A stretch of DNA of 64,000 nt from Fulvimarina sp. GTDB taxonomy: Bacteria; Pseudomonadota; Alphaproteobacteria; Rhizobiales; Rhizobiaceae. The DNA is taken from the NCBI GenBank assembly GCA_002700095.1, contig PACL01000053.1, forward strand, positions 28,067 through 92,066. The letters are read 5' to 3'. The notes beneath the pieces are model-generated. The model did not search any database, was not told the DNA's origin, and worked only from the letters and a program-made list of their open reading frames with translations. Below are positions 1-8,635 of the stretch, piece after piece (position 1 is the stretch's first letter; every line of letters begins with the position of its first letter). Made by a program: the position numbers and the translations under genes.

Positions 1-3000
1 TCGACCCGGCCGGTGTCGAGGTTCGACCAGCCCGGCATGTCGCCGTCCGGGCTGTAGCGACCCCATGTGCGCGACGACGTTCCGTCGATATTCTCGAAAC
101 TGCCGTTGACGATGAGGTTCGGCGTCCGGTCGAGATCGAGCGCTGCCTCGGCTGCCGCGTGGGTATCGCGCAGTTCGTCGACGATCGCTTCGAGATCCGC
201 CGAAGCGGTTCCCGAGGCGAGCGCCAGGATCTGCGCCCCCGTCAGCGTCGTACCGCCGGCGAATGCAAAGCTGCCGGGCAGGGCGCCGGTGGCGCCACCC
301 TCGAAGACCAGCGCACCGCCGTCGGCAAAACCGACGACCAGAGCGTCACCGAGCGTCGTCACGGTGATGTCGCCTGGGGCGATGTCGGAGAAGACGACGT
401 CGTCGCCGGCGCTCGCCGTGACGAGGTCGATGCCGTCGCCCGCTGCGTAGCGGATCGTGTCGGAGCCGTCCGCCACGACGACGTCGTTGCCGACGCCGCC
501 GGCCAGCGTGTCCGCGCCGTCCCCGCCGAACAGCGCGTCGTTGCCGCTGCCGCCGGCGAGCGCATCGTCGCCGGCACCGCCGATGAGGACGTCGTCGCCG
601 CCATCGCCGTAGACGACGTCGTCGCCCGCTCCGGCGATGACGATGTCGTCGCCCTGGAGCGCGTAGACGACGCTGTTGCCGTCCGTTGTGCCGACCGTAT
701 CGTCGCCGGTGCCGCCGTAGACGGTCCGGTAGCCTGCGGCACTGTCGATATATTCGCGGGCGACGCGGGTGTTGTCGTCATAGACCCCGTCGACGCCCAT
801 ATCGATCCACGTCTGCAGCTCTTCGCCGGGGCCGTTGGCGGTCCAGGCATAGACCTTCAGGCCCACGTCATGGGCAGCCTCGACCATCTCCGCGGTCAGG
901 TAGCTGGTGTTCAGCGACACGCTCTCGACGCCCCAGCCGGCGATCGTCGCCAGGTCGCTGGCGGTGAAGCCGTAGGCGACGTAGTCGACGCTGTAGGGGG
1001 TCTCGGCGTTCGGCAGGATGTCGTCGAGGAGCGTGCGAAGGATGGTCGAGTCGAAGGACGAGATATGGATCTGGTCCGGGTCGGTGAACCCCTTCTCTTC
1101 CAGCGTGTCGACCAACTTCTGCGCAAATGCCAGGCCGTCGTCGGAATAGTTGCCGGGGTTCTTGATCTCGACGCTGATCTGGATGTCGCGGCCCGTCTCC
1201 GCCTCCTTGGCCTTCACGAGATCGAGGCCCTCGGCGAAGGTCAGGGTGCCGGGCTTGGCGGCGATCAGGTCGGCATAGGTGGTGGACGGAATGCTGCCGG
1301 TGTCGTGGGCTATCACCAGGACGCCGTCCGAGGTCATCTGCAGATCGAACTCGGCCATGTCGCCGCCCCAGTCGAGGGCGTGGCTGTGGGCTGCCTCCGA
1401 GTGGTCGGGATAGGGATTGGTGCCGCGGTGCGAGATCAGCAGGAAGGGCGCTTCCTCCGTGTCGCCGCCGCCCGAGGTCTCGCCGCCGCCGTCTCCGCCA
1501 GTGTCGCCGTCGCCACCGCCATTCGAGCCGTCGTCGGTTTCGGCGGCGGTGCCCTTGAGCAGCGAGACGTTGTCGAGGGTGACGCCGTCGCCGTTCAGCT
1601 CCGCGGAGGTCTGCTTGAAGACGAGCGTGTTCGAGCCGTCGCCGCCGCCGCCGGTCACTTCGATCGTCACCGTCTCCCAGGCCTCGTCCGGGGTGCCGGT
1701 ATAGACGACCTCGCCGCCCCAGCTCACCTCGATCGTGTCGTCGGCGCTGTCCGGATCGATGTCGGCGATGTCGAAGCGCAGGGTGTAGGTCGCGCCCGCC
1801 TCGACGCCCGACACCGTCTGGACGATCTCCAGATTGTTGCCGTCGCCCTGCATGTCGACGTAATACTGGCCGTCCGTGGCGCTGATGCCGTTTGCGCTGG
1901 TGTTGGCGTGGAGCTCGACGCGCTTGATGGCGTTTTCGTCGACATTCGTCCAGCCGGCGATCTCGCCTTCCGGCGCGTAGCGGCCCCATGAGCGGTAGGA
2001 CGTGCCGTTGATGTTCTCGAAGCTGCCATTGACGATGAGGTTGCCGTCGTCGCTGCCTTCTGGCGCGTCGGCGGTCTTCACGATCGAGACGTCGTCGAGG
2101 AAGATGCCGGTGGTGTCGAGCGAGCCGCCGGTCTCCGCGATGACCAGCGTGTTCGAACCGTCACCGGCGCCGCCGACGATGGATTTCGAAACCGTTTCCC
2201 ATGCGGCGCCGGCCGGCGCGCCCTCATAGATGACCTCGCCGCCGAAGGTGACGGTGATGGCCTCGTCGTCGCCCGTGTCGCCGTCGCCGAAGTCGAAGCT
2301 CAGCGCATAGGTGGCGCCGGTTTCCATGCCCTCGATGGTCTGGGCCAGCGCGACGTTGTTCTTGTTGCCGTCGAGATCGACGTAGAAGGCGCCTTCCGTC
2401 GCGCTCAGCCCCTCGGCGCCGGTATCCTGATGCTGCTCGATGCGGCCGTTGTTGAGATTGACCCAGCCCGGGATCTCGCCATTGAGGGCGGAGCGTCCCC
2501 AGTCCCGATAGGCCGAAGAGCTGTCGGTCGCCTCGAAGCTGCCGTTCTGGACGAGGTTCGGCGTCGGCTCGGCCGCCGCGGCCGCCTTGGCTGCCGAGCT
2601 TGCCGCGATCGACGCGCTGGCCGCCGCGGAGACCGCGTCCGAAGCCGTCCCGTCGACCATTCCGGCCAGATCCGCAGCCGACCAGACGGTGTCGCCACCG
2701 TCGAGGACGACGCTGCCGATGCTGCCCGAGGCGATGGCCACCGCGCCGCCATCGGCAAATTCCAGCGCGATGTCGGCGCCGAGCGCCGTCACCGATACGT
2801 CCGCCGCTGCGATATCCTCGAGAACCAGCGTGTCCGTGTCGGTCGCGACCAGCGCGTCGATGCCGTCGCCGGCGGTGTAGACGATCGTGTTGGCGGAGCC
2901 GCCGGTGGTCAGCGCGTCGTTGCCGAGGCCGCCTTCCAGCGTGTCGCTGCCTTCGCCGCCGAACAGGACGTCCGAGCCGGAGCCGCCGACGAGGACGTCG

Positions 3001-3884
3001 TTGCCGGCCCCGCCGGAGAGGATGTCGTCGCCGCCGTCGCCGTGAAGCGTGTCGTCGCCGTCGCCGGCGAGGATCACGTCATCGCCCTGCATGGCGTAGA
3101 TCAGGTTGTCGCCGCTCGTGCCGCTGACGGTCTGCGACGCCCCGTCACCATAGACGACCGCGACCCCCGAGACGCCTTCGACATATTCGCGGGCGATGCG
3201 GGTGTTGTTGGTGAAGATGCCGTCGACGCCCATGTCGATCAGCGCCTGGATTTCGTCGCCCGGGCCGTCGTGGGTCCAGGCATTGACGGTGAGGCCGAGA
3301 TCGTGGGCAAGCTCCACTTCGTCGGCGTCGAGGCCGCTGATCTTGGCGGAAATGCCGTCGGCATAGGTGGCGATCTCGGCCAGGTCTTCCGCATCGGTGC
3401 CCTGATAGGTCATCTCGAGCGGGATATCGACGCCGGCCTCGGGCATCAGCGTGTCGGCGAGATGCTTGAGTGCATCGCCGTCGCCGCAGTTGAACGTGAC
3501 CCGGTCCGGGTCGGTGAAGCCGCTTGCGACGAGGACGTCGAGGGTCGCCTTGGCGATGTCGATGCCGGCCTCGGTATAGGTCGCGGGGTTCTTCATCTCG
3601 ATGTTCAGGGCGATGTCTCTCCCGGTCTCGGCGGACTTGGCGTCAACGATCCCGATCAGCTCGGAAAGCGTGATGACGCTGGGATTGGCCGCGACGAGGT
3701 CGGCATAGGTCGTCGCCGGGATGGCGCCGGTGTCATGGACGAGGACGACGACGCCGTCGCGGGTGACCTGGGCGTCGCATTCGAGGACGTCGGCGCCCCA
3801 GTCGATCGCCTTGGTGTAGGCGTCGGCGGATTCGTCGGGATAGGGATTGGTGCCGCGATGAGCGAGGATGGTGAATTCGGACAT
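1..3884 (-). CDS. Secreted RTX glycerophosphodiester phosphodiesterase, tandem modules (3' end outside window)
   Basis: The minus-strand frame opens at ATG 3884 and stays open to the window edge, giving at least 1294 codons. Residues ~1-240 are a GDPD domain with HRGTNPYPDE, the ECD metal pair and VHDTG. Residues ~245-330 hold GGxGxDxL calcium-binding RTX repeats. Two domains beginning with an NGSFE motif follow (~443-590 and ~615-770); they look like galactose-binding/DUF642-type folds. After a Gly/Asp linker comes a second GDPD domain (~813-1035, HRGTNPYPDH, EFD, AHDTG), a second RTX block (~1053-1138) and the start of a third NGSFE domain (~1260). The family hydrolyses glycerophosphodiesters to glycerol-3-phosphate and an alcohol. 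There is no N-terminal signal peptide, which fits RTX export by a type I system using a C-terminal signal that would lie outside the window. It lies 163 bases downstream of the GlpR-like gene on the same strand. Confidence 0.88.
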   Translation of the reverse strand, partial: MSEFTILAHRGTNPYPDESADAYTKAIDWGADVLECDAQVTRDGVVVLVHDTGAIPATTYADLVAANPSVITLSELIGIVDAKSAETGRDIALNIEMKNPATYTEAGIDIAKATLDVLVASGFTDPDRVTFNCGDGDALKHLADTLMPEAGVDIPLEMTYQGTDAEDLAEIATYADGISAKISGLDADEVELAHDLGLTVNAWTHDGPGDEIQALIDMGVDGIFTNNTRIAREYVEGVSGVAVVYGDGASQTVSGTSGDNLIYAMQGDDVILAGDGDDTLHGDGGDDILSGGAGNDVLVGGSGSDVLFGGEGSDTLEGGLGNDALTTGGSANTIVYTAGDGIDALVATDTDTLVLEDIAAADVSVTALGADIALEFADGGAVAIASGSIGSVVLDGGDTVWSAADLAGMVDGTASDAVSAAASASIAASSAAKAAAAAEPTPNLVQNGSFEATDSSSAYRDWGRSALNGEIPGWVNLNNGRIEQHQDTGAEGLSATEGAFYVDLDGNKNNVALAQTIEGMETGATYALSFDFGDGDTGDDEAITVTFGGEVIYEGAPAGAAWETVSKSIVGGAGDGSNTLVIAETGGSLDTTGIFLDDVSIVKTADAPEGSDDGNLIVNGSFENINGTSYRSWGRYAPEGEIAGWTNVDENAIKRVELHANTSANGISATDGQYYVDMQGDGNNLEIVQTVSGVEAGATYTLRFDIADIDPDSADDTIEVSWGGEVVYTGTPDEAWETVTIEVTGGGGDGSNTLVFKQTSAELNGDGVTLDNVSLLKGTAAETDDGSNGGGDGDTGGDGGGETSGGGDTEEAPFLLISHRGTNPYPDHSEAAHSHALDWGGDMAEFDLQMTSDGVLVIAHDTGSIPSTTYADLIAAKPGTLTFAEGLDLVKAKEAETGRDIQISVEIKNPGNYSDDGLAFAQKLVDTLEEKGFTDPDQIHISSFDSTILRTLLDDILPNAETPYSVDYVAYGFTASDLATIAGWGVESVSLNTSYLTAEMVEAAHDVGLKVYAWTANGPGEELQTWIDMGVDGVYDDNTRVAREYIDSAAGYRTVYGGTGDDTVGTTDGNSVVYALQGDDIVIAGAGDDVVYGDGGDDVLIGGAGDDALAGGSGNDALFGGDGADTLAGGVGNDVVVADGSDTIRYAAGDGIDLVTASAGDDVVFSDIAPGDITVTTLGDALVVGFADGGALVFEGGATGALPGSFAFAGGTTLTGAQILALASGTASADLEAIVDELRDTHAAAEAALDLDRTPNLIVNGSFENIDGTSSRTWGRYSPDGDMPGWSNLDTGRV

Positions 3885-4047
3885 GGGAAGTCTCCCTGGT
3901 CGTGATCTGGACGTGTTGAAGGGATCGCCCGCGCGGTCTTGGCGGCGGGCGTCGTGGCGATGGACACAGGAGGGGCGTCGTGGGCAGCGCAGCCGCCCAC
4001 GCGGGTCGTCGATCTTGCTCTGGGAGCCTCGGGTGGAGGCTCGGCGT

Positions 4048-4872
4048 TCAGCCGGAGGAAGCGTCCCCGGCGATTTCGTCGGAACACGACACGAAGGACG
4101 TGCGGGAACCGGCGATGAGGTCCCGGATCGCCTGCGGCAGCGTGGTTTCGCAGAAGACCGTGTCGACCTGGTCGATCCGCCCGCCATGCACATGGGCGGG
4201 GCGGCCGAATTTCGTTGCGTCGAGCACCAGGAAGGAGCGACGGCAGTTCGCACGCATGGCCTGCCGGGCCTGGACTTCCTCATGGGTGAAATCGAGAAGC
4301 GATCCATCCTCGTCGACGCCGCCGACGCCGAAGACGGCGAAATCCACCTTGTAGGCGCCGAAGAAGCCCTCGATCGCGCTTCCGCAGACGTCGAGATCGC
4401 TGTTGCGGACGAGCCCGCCCACGATGGCGATCTCGAATGTCGGGTTCTGCGCCGCCGTCAGGGCGATCGGAAGGTTGTTCGTCACGATCTTCAGGCCTTG
4501 ATGGTCCATCAGGGCCTCCGCGACCATCTGCGGCGTCGTGCCGATGCCGAAGGACACCGAGGCACCGTCGGGAATGCGTGCGGCGAGCGTGCGCCCGATG
4601 GCCATCTTCGCCGCCCGATTGAGAACCCGGCGCTCCTGGAAGGCGACGTTGCCGCGGCCGGTGGGACGGCCGATGCCGCCGTGCAGCCGGCGCGCGATCC
4701 CCTGCTCGCAGAGGCCATTGATGTCGCGCCGGATCGTCTGGGTGGTCACCTCGAACCGCCCGGCGAGTTCCTCGACACTGAGAAAATCACGCTCGCGCAG
4801 CATCGCAGCGATGGCCGCGCCGCGGGACTCCGGTTTCACGAGAAGGTTCATTTCAACACCATTCATGCTCAT
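4048..4872 (-). CDS. glpR: GlpR-type DeoR family transcriptional regulator
   Basis: The 274-residue protein has an N-terminal DeoR helix-turn-helix (SVEELAGRFEVTTQTIRRDI, then RRLHGG) and a C-terminal sugar-phosphate sensor fold. The sensor closely follows E. coli GlpR: IGTTPQMVAEAL, IVTNNL, DEDGSLLDF and LDATKFGRP all have GlpR counterparts. GlpR proteins release DNA when they bind glycerol-3-phosphate. Its neighbours fit this: a secreted glycerophosphodiesterase downstream and a divergent Ugp-like importer. The start is uncertain. ATG 4872 and 4866 lie inside or next to a TCATATGAA palindrome, while ATG 4851 gives a protein beginning MNLLVKPESR that aligns better with GlpR and leaves the palindrome upstream. 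The ligand is inferred from similarity and context. Confidence 0.85.
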   Translation of the reverse strand: MSMNGVEMNLLVKPESRGAAIAAMLRERDFLSVEELAGRFEVTTQTIRRDINGLCEQGIARRLHGGIGRPTGRGNVAFQERRVLNRAAKMAIGRTLAARIPDGASVSFGIGTTPQMVAEALMDHQGLKIVTNNLPIALTAAQNPTFEIAIVGGLVRNSDLDVCGSAIEGFFGAYKVDFAVFGVGGVDEDGSLLDFTHEEVQARQAMRANCRRSFLVLDATKFGRPAHVHGGRIDQVDTVFCETTLPQAIRDLIAGSRTSFVSCSDEIAGDASSG

Positions 4873-4877
4873 ATGAA
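4868..4877. promoter_or_regulatory. Candidate GlpR operator next to the regulator start
   Basis: CTCATATGAA overlaps the first possible start codons of the regulator. It is a near copy of the perfect palindrome TTCATATGAA at 5123-5132 on the other side of the same divergent intergenic region. A palindrome placed at both ends suggests autoregulation plus control of the transporter. Confidence 0.35.
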
Positions 4878-5285
4878 TATCGTTAAAGGAAACTTACGAC
4901 AGCGGAATGACGGTGGGGCATGTCGAGGCGAAAATTTCTGACGCGCTACGCCGACCAAGATTCATTGCGTTGATTGAGCCTCATTAATCCGGATCTGACG
5001 GTCGGATGGCCGCGACTCCGTTTCCTCGAGATGCGGAGCGGCTTCGCCGCCGTCGTGTGGAATGAGACCCCTCGACGAGAGTTCGAATTCGAGCGCGAAT
5101 GACGCTCATGTTCGAAAATACGTTCATATGAAATTCATGGAAACGACATGCGGATGTCGTCGTCGGCGCATCTAAGTCGGCCCCGAAAGAGGGGGTGCCA
5201 TGACGACGAATGCTTGCCGGCCAGGGGATCGCCGCGCTGCCGGCCGGTCTGTGGACCGACCAGCTGTGCTCTCGAGGCGCCGGCC
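4873..5285. other. 413-base divergent intergenic region
   Basis: No gene is seen here. It separates the GlpR-like gene from the ABC operon and is visibly more AT-rich than its surroundings at both ends (around 4870-4900, 4960-4990 and 5080-5140). It contains the palindromes TCGAATTCGA (5083-5092) and TTCATATGAA (5123-5132). An open frame from 5148 runs into the ATPase gene, but its first 46 codons do not resemble the family and are judged untranslated. Confidence 0.6.
5083..5132. promoter_or_regulatory. Candidate operator cluster upstream of the ABC importer operon
   Basis: Two perfect 10-base palindromes lie 40 bases apart: TCGAATTCGA at 5083-5092 and TTCATATGAA at 5123-5132. The stretch between them also contains TTCGAA at 5111-5116. 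The second palindrome recurs in near-identical form at the regulator start, which makes it the better operator candidate. No convincing -35/-10 pair could be fixed by eye. Confidence 0.35.
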
Positions 5286-6329
5286 ATGACGGGCCAGGCC
5301 GCCTTCATCCGGATCCGCAATCTGACGCGGGCCTATTCGTCGAAGACGGGCGTTCACGATCTCTCGCTCGACGTCGCCCCGGGAAGCTTCGTCGTCCTTC
5401 TCGGGCCGTCGGGCTGTGGCAAATCGACGACCCTTCGGCTGCTTGCCGGTCTCGAAGCGCCGGATTCGGGGACCATCGAGGTCGATGGCCACGACGTCAC
5501 GCATCTCCCGCCTGCCAGCCGCAAGCTGTCCATGGTGTTCCAGTCCTATGCGCTGTTCCCGCATCTTTCCGTCGCCGAGAACATCGTCTTCGGCCTGAAG
5601 GTGCGCGGCGTCGGCCGGGCCGAGCGGGCGGACAAGCTCGCCAACGCCCTCCGGCTCGTCGGTCTCGAGGGCCTGGAAGACCGCAAGCCCTCCCGGCTCT
5701 CGGGCGGCCAGCGCCAGCGCGTGGCGCTCGCCCGCGCCGTGGTTTCGGGCCATCCCCTGTGTCTGATGGACGAACCTCTGTCCAATCTCGACGCCAAGCT
5801 GCGCCATTCGGTGCGCCAGGAGATCCGCGCCTTGCAGCAGCGGCTCGCCATCACCGTCGTCTACGTCACCCACGACCAGACCGAAGCCATGTCGATGGCC
5901 GACCTCGTCATCCTGATGCGCGACGGCCGGATCGAGCAGGCGGCTCCGCCGGCGGACATCTATCAGCGACCGGCGACGACCTTCGCCGCGAGCTTCGTCG
6001 GCACGCCGCCGATGCTGCTCTTGCCGCCGACGGTGCTTGCGCAGACGCAGCGGTCCGAGGCCGGCCTGACGCCGGACACCGTGTTCGGCCTGCGGGCGGA
6101 GGACGTCGTGGTCGTCCCAGAGGGCGAGGGGCGGCTCGATGCCAAGGTAGCCGCCACGGAATTCCTCGGCCCCGAAACCTTCCTCGTCGCAGAAACCGCC
6201 GGCGGCGAACGCCTGACCGCCCGGGTTCCCGGCCGCAGCGCATGCGAACCCGGCGCAGGCGTCGGCCTCGACTGGCCGCTCGCCGCCGTCCACCGCTTCC
6301 ACCGCGAGACCGGCATGCGCCTGCCCTAG
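5286..6329 (+). CDS. ugpC: ABC transporter ATP-binding protein, UgpC/MalK type
   Basis: The 347-residue ATPase energises a sugar or glycerol-phosphate importer. It shows Walker A GPSGCGKST, Q-loop VFQSYALFPH, signature LSGGQRQR, Walker B CLMDEPLSNLDAK and switch histidine VTHDQTEAM. A C-terminal TOBE-type regulatory region of about 110 residues follows. The start at 5286 gives a normal N-terminus (MTGQAAFIRIRNLTRAY) with GAGG eight bases upstream. It leads an operon with a binding protein and two permeases, divergent from a GlpR-type regulator. The Ugp assignment rests on that context; the ATPase alone would also fit other CUT1 importers. Confidence 0.88.
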   Translation: MTGQAAFIRIRNLTRAYSSKTGVHDLSLDVAPGSFVVLLGPSGCGKSTTLRLLAGLEAPDSGTIEVDGHDVTHLPPASRKLSMVFQSYALFPHLSVAENIVFGLKVRGVGRAERADKLANALRLVGLEGLEDRKPSRLSGGQRQRVALARAVVSGHPLCLMDEPLSNLDAKLRHSVRQEIRALQQRLAITVVYVTHDQTEAMSMADLVILMRDGRIEQAAPPADIYQRPATTFAASFVGTPPMLLLPPTVLAQTQRSEAGLTPDTVFGLRAEDVVVVPEGEGRLDAKVAATEFLGPETFLVAETAGGERLTARVPGRSACEPGAGVGLDWPLAAVHRFHRETGMRLP

Positions 6330-6395
6330 CCACGGGCCGGGTCTGTCGTCTCGCGGGCGGATGTCCGCCCCACCGTTCCTCTTGGAGATCCTTCG

Positions 6396-7658
6396 ATGAA
6401 GACCATCCTGCGCGGCCTTCTCGCCGCAACGATCCTGGCTTCGGCCGCTACTGCCGCCGCGGCCGAGACCAAGCTCACCATGTACTATCCGATCGCCGTC
6501 GGCGGTCCGCTCACCGGCGTCATCGACGGCATGATCGCCGGCTTCGAGAAGGCGCATCCCGACATCGACGTCGAGGCGATCTACGCCGGCAACTACGACG
6601 ACACCCGGGTGCGGGCGATCTCGGCGATCAACAGCGGCGAGCAGCCGCAGCTCTCGGTGCTGTTCTCCATCGACGTCTACGACCTCATCGAGCAGGGCCT
6701 CATCGTGCCCTTCGACGACGTCGTGAAGAGCGACGAGGACAAGGCCTGGCTGTCGAGCTTCTATCCGGCGCTGATGAAGAACGGTGAAGTCGACGGCAAG
6801 ACCTGGGGCGTGCCGTTCCAGCGCTCGACCATCGTCATGTACTACAACAAGGACATGTTCGAAAAAGCCGGCCTCGATCCCAACCAGCCGCCGGCGACGT
6901 GGGACGCGATGGTGAAGGACGCCAAGGCGCTGACCAAGGACGGCACCTACGGCATCATGATCCCGTCGACGGGCTATCCCTACTGGATGTTCCAGTGCTT
7001 CGCGATCGAGAACGGCGTCGAGCTGATGAGCGCCGACGGCACCAGGACCAATTTCGACGACCCGAAGGTGATCGAGGCCCTGGAATTCTGGAAGTCGCTG
7101 GCGACGACGGAAAAGGTCATGCCCGAAGGCACGACCGAGTGGGGCACGCTGCGCCAGGCCTTCCTGCAGGGCCAGACCGCGATGATGTGGCACACCACCG
7201 GCAACCTGACGGCCGTGCGTGACGGCGCCGAGTTCGACTTCGGCGTCGCCATGCTGCCGAAGCACGAGCGGGCCGGATCGCCCACCGGCGGCGGCAACTT
7301 CTACCTCTTCAAGGGCTCGTCCGAGGCGGAGAAGCAGGCGTCGCTCGAGCTGATCAAGTACATGACGGCGCCCGAGCAGGCGGCCAAGTGGTCGATCGCC
7401 ACCGGCTATGTCGGCATCAGCCCGCAGGCCTACGAGACCGAGGCGCTGCAGGAATACGCCAAGGACTTCCCGCAGGCCCTCGTCGCCCGCGATCAGCTCG
7501 AAGTGGCGATCCCGGAGTTCTCGACCTACGAGACGGCGCGGGTGCGCGAGGCTCTCAACAACGCCATCCAGGCGACGCTCACCGGTTCGAAGACTGCCAA
7601 GGAAGCGCTCACCGAGGCCCAGGCGACGGCCGAGCGCCTGCTGCGCCCCTACCAGTAA
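6396..7658 (+). CDS. ugpB: ABC transporter extracellular solute-binding protein, UgpB-like
   Basis: This 420-residue periplasmic binding protein of family 1 starts with a signal peptide of about 23 residues (cleavage near AAAA-ET). Several stretches recall E. coli UgpB: IYAGNYDD (UgpB YKGNYEQ), MYYNKDMFEKAGLDPNQPP with TW shortly after, and TGYVGIS near the end (UgpB TGYLPIT). UgpB binds sn-glycerol-3-phosphate and glycerophosphocholine. The gene sits between the ATPase and the permeases, 66 bases after the ATPase. A sugar substrate cannot be excluded from sequence alone. Confidence 0.82.
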   Translation: MKTILRGLLAATILASAATAAAAETKLTMYYPIAVGGPLTGVIDGMIAGFEKAHPDIDVEAIYAGNYDDTRVRAISAINSGEQPQLSVLFSIDVYDLIEQGLIVPFDDVVKSDEDKAWLSSFYPALMKNGEVDGKTWGVPFQRSTIVMYYNKDMFEKAGLDPNQPPATWDAMVKDAKALTKDGTYGIMIPSTGYPYWMFQCFAIENGVELMSADGTRTNFDDPKVIEALEFWKSLATTEKVMPEGTTEWGTLRQAFLQGQTAMMWHTTGNLTAVRDGAEFDFGVAMLPKHERAGSPTGGGNFYLFKGSSEAEKQASLELIKYMTAPEQAAKWSIATGYVGISPQAYETEALQEYAKDFPQALVARDQLEVAIPEFSTYETARVREALNNAIQATLTGSKTAKEALTEAQATAERLLRPYQ

Positions 7659-7738
7659 GCCGCGAGGCGCTCGAACGGCCGGGGGCGGCATGCCGCCCCC
7701 GGTCCCAAGGCTTGACCCCACGAGACGGATGGACCTTC

Positions 7739-8635
7739 ATGGCCGCGACACTGGCGGGGCTTCAAAGGCGGCGGCTGACGCTCTACGCCCTGATGCTGCT
7801 TTCCCCGGCGATGATCCTGATGACGACCTTCGCCTTCTATCCGGCGATCACGACGTTCTTCGCCAGCGCCTTTTCGCGCGGCACGTCCCGACGGCCCTCG
7901 GTCTTCGTCGGCCTGGAGAACTATGCCGATCTCGCCGCCGACCCGGTCTTCTGGCAGGTGGTCGGCAACAACGTCCTCTACGCCCTGGTCACGGTGCCGC
8001 TCTCGGTCGTCCTCGCCCTCGCCATGGCGCTGTGGGCGAACGAGAAGATCCCGGCCCGCAGCTTCGTGCGCGCTGCCTATTTCACGCCGACGATGCTGCC
8101 GATGATCGCCGCCGCCAATCTGTGGCTGTTCTTCTACACGCCCGGCATCGGCCTGCTCGACCGGATCGGTGCGCTGTTCGGAGCCGCCTCGGTCAACTGG
8201 CTGGGGCAGCCGGAGACCGCGCTGTGGTCGGTGATGGCCGTGGCGGTGTGGAAGGAGTCCGGCTTCTTCATGATCTTCTATCTCGCCGCCCTCCAGACCA
8301 TTCCACCGGAACTGAAGGAGGCCGCCCGCATCGAGGGGGCGGGACGCTGGACCTATACGCGCCGGATCGTCCTGCCGCTGCTGATGCCGACCACCCTCTT
8401 CGTCGTGGTCAACGCACTGATCAACTCGGTCCGCGTCATCGACCATCTGTTCATCCTCACCAAGGGCGGGCCGGACAACGCCTCCAAGCTGATCCTCTAC
8501 TGGATCTGGGAAATGGCCTTCGCCTATTTCGACGCGGTGCATGCCGCGGCCATGACGGCGCTCGTCCTCCTGGCACTGGGGCTGCTCGCCGGCTTCCAGT
8601 TCGCGATCATCGACCGCAAGGCGCATTATCGATGA
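7739..8635 (+). CDS. ugpA: ABC transporter permease, UgpA/MalF type
   Basis: A 298-residue inner-membrane permease with about six hydrophobic helices. The EAA loop that contacts the ATPase is visible as KEAARIEGAGRWTYTRRIVL. The start at 7739 lies 80 bases after the binding-protein gene; the longer frame upstream overlaps that gene in another phase and is not used. Its stop overlaps the next start by four bases (ATGA), so the two permeases are probably made in equal amounts as a heterodimer. Confidence 0.86.
   Translation: MAATLAGLQRRRLTLYALMLLSPAMILMTTFAFYPAITTFFASAFSRGTSRRPSVFVGLENYADLAADPVFWQVVGNNVLYALVTVPLSVVLALAMALWANEKIPARSFVRAAYFTPTMLPMIAAANLWLFFYTPGIGLLDRIGALFGAASVNWLGQPETALWSVMAVAVWKESGFFMIFYLAALQTIPPELKEAARIEGAGRWTYTRRIVLPLLMPTTLFVVVNALINSVRVIDHLFILTKGGPDNASKLILYWIWEMAFAYFDAVHAAAMTALVLLALGLLAGFQFAIIDRKAHYR

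Noticed and set aside
159..1991. Long plus-strand open frame (610 codons)
   Set aside because: It is the antisense of the RTX glycerophosphodiesterase; the minus frame has clear GDPD and RTX motifs.
2890..3150. Periodic repeats that could suggest a CRISPR array
   Set aside because: The period is 27 bases or less and codes for GGxGxDxL nonapeptides; there are no spacers.
2430..3905. Long plus-strand open frame (491 codons)
   Set aside because: Antisense to the same RTX enzyme, Ala/Asp/Val-rich with no domain.
5172..7721. 849-codon minus-strand open frame
   Set aside because: Antisense to the ABC ATPase and binding-protein genes, caused by high GC content.
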